This document shows, piece by piece, positions 47,194 through 54,450 of a DNA stretch of 54,450 nucleotides. Made by a program: the position numbers and the translations under genes. Where the stretch lies: NCBI GenBank assembly GCA_025769875.1, contig JAGFNK010000356.1, positions 1 through 54,450 on the forward strand, read 5' to 3'. The notes beneath the pieces were generated by a model, which was given only the letters and a program-made list of their open reading frames with translations, was not told the DNA's origin and did not search any database. The DNA is from Russula earlei. Its lineage: Eukaryota > Basidiomycota > Agaricomycetes > Russulales > Russulaceae. Numbering within the stretch: the stretch's first letter is position 1; each line of letters starts with the position of its first letter.

Positions 47194-47596
47194 ACGGCGG
47201 CACCGACCGTTTCGTTTTGCGATCTTCTGATACGCGCCAAAGTTGCGTGGGAAAGAAGATCGCGAGGCGCGGCATGGACAAATGGTTGCTCCCCGAGCGC
47301 CGAGGTTGGCTATCGGGCATCCACAAGGCCAGGCCAGGACGTTGGCCGATTCGTCATCCCATCCATTGGTGGTGGGATATGCGTGACGTTCGGAGCATCA
47401 GATTCGGACAAGTCGTTGATGCTACAGCCGGAATGCCGCATTGGATGAGCTTGCACATAGTCTTTGTTGTGATCGAAGCGTGTTGACAAAAAATGTCGAG
47501 TCGGTTGGTCGACGATGGTAACTATGGCTGTGCGTAACTGGTCACGTGATCAAGGGATGTGACGGGCCTTTTGCTTGTAGATTGGATGGTGTCGCA
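47194..47596. other. Upstream region of VPS28
   Basis: No gene is recognised, although several frames are open. It contains CACGTGATCAAG at 47543-47554. A further upstream coding exon of VPS28 is possible but not demonstrated. Confidence 0.45.
47543..47554. promoter_or_regulatory. CACGTGATCAAG motif upstream of VPS28
   Basis: This 12-mer is identical to that at 10089-10100. It lies 43 bp before the VPS28 start codon. The core is an E-box palindrome, and the function is inferred. Confidence 0.4.
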
Positions 47597-48518
47597 ATGT
47601 CAGTATCATTATCTCTGGATGAAGAAGCCCGCCTTTACACAACCAATGCCGAACGGGAGAAATACGAATCGCTTGCAACCCTTTATGGCATTGTCGTCGC
47701 CTTGGACTATCTGGAACGCGCGTACGTTCGCGACTCGGTGACGGCGGCTGAGTGAGTCGTTGGTCTCATTCTATTACGGGCAACGCGCTGAGAACGGGAC
47801 GCAAAGAGGTACTCTCCCGCTTGTACCCGCTTGCTATCGCAGTATAAGACGATGCTAAAGCTGGTCGGTGATGATGTGCCGAGTATTGAGCTGTCATGGG
47901 TCGATACCGGGTGAGCAGTATCACTCTCACGGGTCTGTGAGCCTTCCCTCTTGCGTCTCATATCACCGCACCTCCAAAGATGGACCATCCCGCGGCGCTT
48001 CACCGCCTCAAGGTTGGCGTTCCGGCGACTGTCGAACACTCGAGCGAGGCGGGTCCGGAGACTGGAAAGTGGGTCGCTGAGACGACACAGGTCGTGCCAC
48101 CCCTTTTCTCTGCGATGACCCCAGGCTGAGCTTTTCCCCAGAGCTTTATAACCTTCATGGACGCACTAAGGCTGCGCCTGCGTGCCAAAGATCAGCTCCA
48201 TCCGATGCTCCAAGAACTTGTCACTGGTTATGCACGATTCAAAGGGAGTAAGGATTGGGAGGGGCGAAGCAAGATGGTCGGATGGTACGTCGTGCCATGC
48301 ATACTTGATATCGCACACCCATCACCCTTCAGGTTGATCACACTGAACGGGATGAAAGCCTCAGAAGAGATCACCGAGGAGCAATCGAGACAGGTAGTTA
48401 CGGCTGCGCCAGTCCAAAGCACTCCTCTAATCGATTTCCTCCTAGCTGATGTTTGATGTTGATCACGCTTACGCAGAGTTTTTTCAGGAGCCTCAGCAGC
48501 AAGGAGAACACCGAGTAG
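47597..48518 (+). CDS. VPS28: ESCRT-I subunit Vps28
   Basis: Exons 47597-47751, 47809-47910, 47980-48090, 48142-48284, 48333-48393 and 48446-48518 give about 214 aa. The N-terminal core has DEEARLYTTNAEREKYESLA, YGIVVALDYLERAYVRD and LLSQYKTMLKLVGDD. The C-terminal four-helix domain has FITFMDALRLRLRAKDQLHP, WLITLNGMKASEEI and LMFDVDHAYAEFF. Vps28 works with Vps23 and Vps37 in ESCRT-I to sort ubiquitinated cargo on endosomes. Two one-base slips are needed: a missing base near 47893 (before MGRYR) and an extra T in the T6 run 48479-48484. With the second one corrected, the protein ends RSLSSKENTE at TAG 48516-48518. Confidence 0.9.
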
Positions 48519-49089
48519 CGTTAGTCGTCCTACCTTTCTGGGAATGCTATCCTCTGTGGTAGTCTTGTATCACATCTATCACCAAAGAGTTGTTTCCATT
48601 CGCAAAGTATAAGTAGGTGTGGTAGAGACTAGCCGCATCTCGCACAAGTTGCCTGCATGTTCACGACAAACGTCTATTTTTTTTGCCGCCGTCATCGTGA
48701 CAGAAAAAACGATGCACTCCCGAGGCTATCGTGGACATGCGCAGTGTGATGAATCAGATGAGTCAGACCCAAATTCAGGGCCTGCTTAAGATTAGTGGGA
48801 ATCCTTTGTTTATCCACAGCGTATCTTTGCCCCAGTTTCCAACAAGTAATGTGAATCTTAAAGACATGGACAACACCTGAAGCAAGTCGTACCCTAAATG
48901 CCACCTATGATGTACGTGTACCCATCAATCTGAGTCACTTCTGGCCCAAACATTAGGGTGACCTCAACCCGCGGAATTTTCAGGGGTTCAGGGCCTGAGA
49001 GCGTGCCATGTGGCCGCTGCATGTTGCTAAAGTGGGACGATGAATAGAGCAGAGTGCAACGCCCCTCCCGCTTCTACATTTCCTCCACC
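48519..49089. other. Intergenic region
   Basis: No gene is recognised. A T8 tract lies near 48675. The last 60 bp before 49090 are pyrimidine-rich. Confidence 0.55.
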
Positions 49090-50706
49090 ATGGCTTCACT
49101 GTACGGGTTCGTACAGCGACTATATCTCGTGAGCCCATTTGTAAATTTGCATCGCACGTGCTAATACTGCCGCGTTGCAGGTGTTCAACCCTCCCGCTCC
49201 GAAGGCACCCTCGGAGTCTCCCTTGCGGTTCGGCATCCTCGGCGCAGCAAACATCGCACCAATAGCTCTCGTGCTGCCAGTAAAAAGCCATCCTGATGCA
49301 GTGGTGAAAGCCGTCGCTGCCCGGGACCAAAAGCGCGCGGACGCGTTCGCGAAGAAACATGAGATACCGAAGGCCTACGGCGGCCCTGGCGCGTATCAGA
49401 GTGCGTGCGCGATGTGTGCCTCCTATGCAGGCGTTCTAATTGCGAAATCAAGAACTCTTGGACGATCCCGAGATCGATGTGGTGTATAACCCCGTACGTT
49501 TTCCGCAAATTCAAAAATTTCGCGGCGAAGTGATCGGAACCCTCATCACAGCTGCCCAATGGCCTCCACTATGAGTGGACTATGAAGGCACTCGCGGCTG
49601 GGAAACATGTCCTCGTGGAAAAGCCAAGCGCGGACACTGCTGAAGAGACACGCAGGATGTTTGCGTTCGCTCAAGAGAAACGTCTAACGCTCATGGAAGC
49701 ATTCCACTACCGGTAGGCCACAAACACGCCTTGTCGTCTCTGTGTTCCCATCCTTTGCCGGCCAGGTTTCATCCTGCAACAGGGCGCGTGAAAGAAATCG
49801 TCGATAGCGGTGAGCTCGGAACGCCAACAAAGATCGAGGTCACTCTTGGCATCCCTAGTGGTTTCATCAAGGACACTGACTGTCGTATGGAATACGGATT
49901 GGGTGGTGGTGCCATGATGGACTTGGGGTGTAAGTCCGATTGCACAATCTCCCACGAGTCTCACGGTACCATCCCTCGCAGGCTACGCTGTATCCATGTC
50001 GCGGTACCTAGCAGGTGCCGATCCCACGAAGGTCATCAGTGCCAAGGCAGATATCCATCCGAAGTACCCTCAGGTTGATATTGCAACGACAGCTACGCTT
50101 GCTTTTCAGGCTCGAGAGGCAGTACTGGGCCTGCTGAGGGGTTGACCGCGACGCTCAATGCACATTTCCGCCTCCCCGCACGGTGGGGCTTCCTTCCGCA
50201 GTTACCAAAGATGTTTGTGCGTGTAAGTGGGACGCGTGGAACCGTTGAGCTGTATAACTTTCCCGGGCCCTGGATTTATCATTACATCTCCGTCGAGAGT
50301 TCAGAGCAGGAGGGTGGGCCGCTGCGGAAGCGGACCGAAAAGAGGTATGGGAACCTAGGGTGGACTACGCAAGTATCTTCCTTCTTCACACTTCCCGCAT
50401 TCTGACGGAGGCATTGTGTGCGCAGATATCGGTATCAGCTGGAGGCATTCATCGACAAACTGCGCGGCCGCAATCCTGAGCATTGGTATGACGGCCAAGA
50501 CTCAATTGCCAACATGCAGTGGATAGATGCAATCTATACAGAGGTCTGTTATTTTATTCCCGTCGCTTTCCATTTGGTATTTGGACGCGTCCGGAACTCC
50601 CCTCGGCATGGATTTCTTACTGATGTCCGTCCTTTCTTGTCCGTAGACTGGGCTGGGTCCCCGCCCCGCATCGATGGCCGAAGTCCCACAACCGACTGCG
50701 ACGTGA
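49090..50706 (+). CDS. Gfo/Idh/MocA oxidoreductase, dihydrodiol/D-xylose dehydrogenase-like
   Basis: Eight exons (49090-49128, 49181-49400, 49453-49493, 49552-49712, 49766-49929, 49982-50368, 50426-50543, 50647-50706) give about 396 aa. The N-terminal Rossmann fold has [12 protein letters not shown] (NADP site). Then come [14 protein letters not shown] and the EKPSA motif (active-site Lys in VLVEKP), followed by [18 protein letters not shown] and the [13 protein letters not shown] block. These are features of dimeric dihydrodiol and D-xylose dehydrogenases. Intron 6 (50369-50425) starts with GCAAGT, a classical GC-AG intron. One base, probably a G, is missing near 50108-50110; restoring it makes both neighbouring exon phases fit. 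The substrate is not determined. Confidence 0.9.
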
Positions 50707-51065
50707 GTCTTGTCGACCACAGGATGGTTTCCAATAGAGTGTTGTCAGGACTTCCAGAACTAGCGAATACGTTACGTTGACTACTTGGTTACTCTGCTCA
50801 TACGTTCTTCTCTACGTTGTCTCTCGCATCACCCCACGGGCTGCCGTATAGTGCGTGGCTGTAGTGTCGTTGATGCTCTCCGTGATGCACTTGTCAATTC
50901 CACACTTAACGTGCGTACTCCAAATGGCAGGAATGTCAGTGATGGCAAGGTGGACAACCGAACATCACGACGCGCCGGCAACTGGCAACCATGATTACGT
51001 CATCGTATGTGCTTCACGGCGTCCGAGTCGGGAGCCTCTGAAGATTACTACTCTGTACTAACACC
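50707..51065. other. Intergenic region
   Basis: Nothing is recognised in 359 bp. It separates two genes on the same strand and should hold a terminator and a promoter. Confidence 0.5.
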
Positions 51066-53669
51066 ATGGCCAGTGTGTCAAAGTCCTCGATCACTAAAGC
51101 GAGACGCCGCTTTCGACGCAACCGCTCTTTTACGTGGCCGCGAAGGGTTCTCTTGCTCCTTCTGGCTCTTATGTTCTTTATGCTCAGGAGATATGCTAGT
51201 CGTTCAAGTTCTCCAGATGCATTCACAGTGAAAAGCCATTTTCCTGGGTGGAAGTTCCATCCAACTTCACTCAACACCCAGGACCCGCCTCCTGAAAAAC
51301 GGCAGGTTGCCCAAGACAACTTCGGTCCACTGTATATGCTCGAGCTGGGATCTGTGAAGACGGCTTCCAACTCTTCGATCACCGCTGCTCTTCCCATTAC
51401 GGAGAAGAGCGCACGGACACTGGAGCTGACGATTGCTGACTTGCTCGAGTATCAATCGGTTATCAGAGAGGTCGTCATACTTTGTCCCGAGCTGTTGCTA
51501 TCCACTGCGCGATCTTCCATTCACCACATCGTCGCGTCATATGGCCGACCGCTTTCCACGCTGTTGACTCTGCTGCCCTGCGCTCATGCGACTTGCTCCC
51601 CCGATGAGCTGATCGAAACTGCGTTCTACGCGTCCACTGACTGGACGTTGTTCCTGGATGATTCTGGCCTTCGACGAGTGCACAAAGCCGTCCGTCCGTT
51701 GCTTCTTAACCCTCCCGCAGTGACGTTCCCCCTCGGCCTGGACGGCTTTGCCCTTCCCAATTCTGAAGCCCGCAGGGGGGTATGCCTCACTCCGTTCGCT
51801 TCTCATCGTCCTGCAGGCTTCCTCGTCCCTCCATTCGTACTACCCAGCTGCACTTTTTCGGATGCCCACTCGTTTCCGGATCTTACTCCTGACTCATGGT
51901 CTGCCCTCGGGCGCTGGGTCTCCGAGAAACGGCCCGACACGATCGGTGGCGTCATCATCAGCCGGGACTCGGCCGCTGACGATTGTTTCAAATCTAATTA
52001 TTCGGAAGCCCAGAACGCTAGCACTGGCGGCGCTTATCAACTCTCCCCATCGATGATTATCATTCACCGATATTTGGCGCAGAATTGTCATTCGCAAATG
52101 CTGGCGCTCAAAATGTTCAGGGTCGGTTTGGCATCTTCTTTTCCCACCCTCGATGATCTTGCTGCATTCTCCCAAGTCGCCTGCCGCCTGGTCATTGGCG
52201 GACATCGCCTAAATATTTTCCTTTACACAGAAACAGATCAGGACCAGTCCTTCATCTCCACAGATACGTGTACCCTACGTTACCTTTCGAGCTCCTCTGC
52301 AACCTCAGCTGTCCAACTAGTCTCTGCCTGGCTTTCCGATTTATCCGACCCGTTTTGATGTGCTTATCACCGTGGCAGCAGAAGACATATTCACAGTTTC
52401 TCTGCTCCTTGCTATAAAAGATTCGGCGCACGCCGCATGTACAGTGATCCGGCTCCCAGGTGAAGACCTTATCTACTCGGACTGGATGGGCACCTTATCG
52501 TTTCAAGAATGGAAAAGTACACTTTGTCTATCTCGATCATGAAGCTGCTCTGACTGTAGTAGGTTGGAATGTGCCTCGCATTGATATTAGTATCATCACG
52601 AACAATCGCCCCAACTCGTTATCCCGCTTGGCACGTTCCCTGGAAAACGCTCGCTATTTCGGCGACACTCTTGATCTCCGTTTAAACATGGAGGACTCCG
52701 CGGACCTCGCCACAAAGCAGCTGGTAGGTAGTCTCAAGTGGAGACATGGTGCCACATTCGTGCATCACAGGATTACACACGGAGGTTTGCTGACTGCCGT
52801 CGTGGAGTCTTGGTACCCACGTTCAAACGACTCTTATGGTGGGTCTTGGAGGATGATGTGGAGGTTTCTCCTCTATTTTACGCTTGGGTGAAGCTAGCTC
52901 TTCTCCACTATAGGTAAGACACCGTCGTCGTAAATGTTGCTTCTCTCAAATATGGCGGTAATTGTAGATATGGCAACAAAAAGGACAAATCGCCGCTGCT
53001 TTTTGGTATAAGTTTGTACCAACAAAAGAACTTAGAACTCCATATTGAGGGGCGAAGGTCTTTCAATGCTCGCTGGTTATTTGACACTACAGACATGGCG
53101 CCACCAAATACGCCGTACCTCTCACAAAATACCCTGCAGCTGGGGCGCAGTCTACTTCCCGGACATTGGCGCGAGTTCCACACCTACGTGGCTTGCCGCC
53201 TAACCGACCCATCTCTCTCCTTGAAGGAGAACATTGTTCCCAATGTTCGTTCGAGTCGGTGGCAACACTCCTGGAAGAAGTATTTCATCGAAATGATCTT
53301 TCTGCGCGGCTATACCATGCTTTATCCCAACTATGCCAATTTTTCCTCGCTTTCGACGAATCACCTGGAACCTGGCGCCCATGTCAAGCGCCTACCACGT
53401 GATGTATTTGAAAAAAACGCGCCCAATTCGATCTCCCGCTCATGCCGCTCCCTGACATTGATGCATCTGGATACGCCCTCGAGACAGGGTTGCTCGATTT
53501 GCCCGAGAGTGGGATGCCCGGTTGGGATGCATTGCCCGTACTCGATCTGCATGGATCAATCGTTTCGGAGGAATTGATTGTTGACAGGGGCCAGACACGC
53601 AGACCTGAAGTATTTGGTTGCACGGACCTGCCAACACAATACGACGCACTGTCTTTGCTGTGCCTATAA
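51066..53669 (+). CDS. Family-2 type glycosyltransferase, type II membrane protein
   Basis: The first exon begins with a basic tail and one membrane anchor (VLLLLLALMFFML), typical of a Golgi type II enzyme. A long lumenal region follows; after an intron (52517-52559) comes IDISIITNNRPNSLSRLARS, the GT-A entry strand. The next blocks are VESWYPRSNDSYG, LEDDVEVSPLFYAWVK (the DxD-like acidic metal site), SPLLFGISLYQQKN and LYPNYANFSSLSTNHLE. The acceptor is unknown. The frame slips near 52345, at GGG 52841-52843, at A4 53126-53129 and TT 53166-53167 (a compensating pair), and at A7 53411-53417. All but the first lie in short homopolymers. With these allowed, the gene runs to TAA at 53667. Confidence 0.82.
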
Positions 53670-54450
53670 CATGGGTCCATTCATTGTTGTTTCCCATACG
53701 GATTCTTTTTCATTCTGTTTTCATATTCCGAGTTCCTCACGATTCCATGATGCCAATTGTATTGAGAATGGTAAAACGGTAACGAGTTGACCGCGTTGGA
53801 TGCCTGGATGCTAAGCTAATTGATGGATTGATAGATTCGAGTCGTGATAGATGATGGAAGTTGCGATGCCGTGAGTGAGCTGTTTGTTGCCTGTTTGTCA
53901 GTCAGACGAACATCGCGGATAAACTTTATGGTCAACGCACACGTACATGTTCATGCCCGTCTACACGAGGGGGGAAAGGTGCTTGTGTACATCCCTAGTG
54001 TCAAGATAACACGGGGCTCAAACCACAAGCTCTTACCGGTGTCACCCTTGCTCCAGACTACACTGGACCCAAAAAGCTTTAACACAGTACCAGATCCAGT
54101 CTGGCGCCAGCGGGTGTTTTTCGACGATAGGTAGTAGACCTTCTCGGGTGTCGCTTTCTTGACGTGATGATCTACCAGGACGTGCTCGAAGACGCTCGAT
54201 CGTACGCACAGAAGCGGATCAGGCCCTACACGGGGCGTTTGGCTCCTTGCGATTGTCCCTGTCACGGGGGGGGCAAGCGTATCAAAAGACGCGTTGATGA
54301 TGCGGTTAATATGCGGTGACGGAGACCGATGAGTCGTGCGGGCATGCGCACGGAATGACGTTTGTTTACGCCCGTGGGGTCTGGGTGGTATTAGTTGGAG
54401 ACCAGTCTTTGTGGGGTATGCATGTTGAAGGGGGGGGGGGTGGGGTGTCC
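53670..54450. other. Window end, no firm gene
   Basis: A minus open frame at 54265-53951 (104 codons) reads like protein (EHVLVDHHVKKATPEKVYYL) and is followed by a GTAAGA donor near 54039. It could be the 5' part of a gene, but I cannot name it. A G11 tract at 54430-54440 closes the window. Confidence 0.35.

Noticed and set aside
53126..53167. Continuous frame through the glycosyltransferase here taken as correct
   Set aside because: The frame shifted by one base reads IPCSWGAVYFPDI, the family block; two opposite slips hide it, so the continuous reading is misleading.
1..54450. CRISPR arrays, operons or bacterial-type regulatory signals
   Set aside because: Genes have spliceosomal introns and eukaryotic families throughout; no regularly spaced direct repeats were found.

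Overview
This window comes from a fungal nuclear genome, most likely a filamentous basidiomycete (Agaricomycetes). Host genes are CpG-rich and cut by many 45-65 bp GT-AG introns. They include a PACT-domain spindle pole protein, Vps9, Vps28, Rpp40, a Bcs1-like AAA protein and dolichyl-diphosphatase. Between them lie islands of nested transposable elements that are AT-richer and very poor in CpG.

Layout. 1-10000 is a transposon island. It holds a hAT transposase gene broken by LTR insertions, plus solo LTRs of three families that I call LTR1, LTR2 and LTR3; several have exact 5-bp target-site duplications. 10223-15771 (+) encodes a Pcp1/pericentrin-like spindle pole body protein. 15879-18559 (+) is a complete VPS9 (Rab5-type GEF with a C-terminal CUE domain). 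19135-20893 (-) is a complete YheT/EMB8-type alpha/beta hydrolase. 21180-27110 is a second transposon island, with an LTR1 inserted inside an LTR2 and a long hairpin element. 27461-28308 and 29107-29974 (both -) are two tandem cytochrome b561-type membrane proteins. 30991-34117 is an apparently intact pogo-type DNA transposon with a SAP-like tail on its transposase.

The right part is gene-dense. 34757-36755 (-) is a BCS1-like AAA ATPase. 37251-38174 (+) is dolichyl-diphosphatase and 38303-39538 (+) is pantothenate synthetase. 40282-41416 (+) is a C2H2 zinc-finger gene and 43362-44936 (+) is RPP40. 45140-45990 (+) is a hypothetical gene and 46735-47193 (-) an epoxide-hydrolase-like remnant. 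47597-48518 (+) is VPS28, 49090-50706 (+) a Gfo/Idh/MocA dehydrogenase and 51066-53669 (+) a family-2 type glycosyltransferase.

The host genes are mostly unrelated housekeeping functions (endosomal Rab activation and ESCRT-I, spindle pole, N-glycosylation lipid recycling, vitamin B5 synthesis, RNase P/MRP). They do not form a pathway cluster. I found no single new multi-gene system. The most interesting signals are the layered transposon insertions with preserved target duplications and an empty site, direct CpG-to-TpG decay between two LTR copies, the SAP-tailed pogo element with homogenised repeat units in its ends, three GC-AG introns, and a cluster of single-base reading-frame slips in otherwise conserved genes, which probably reflects consensus errors.
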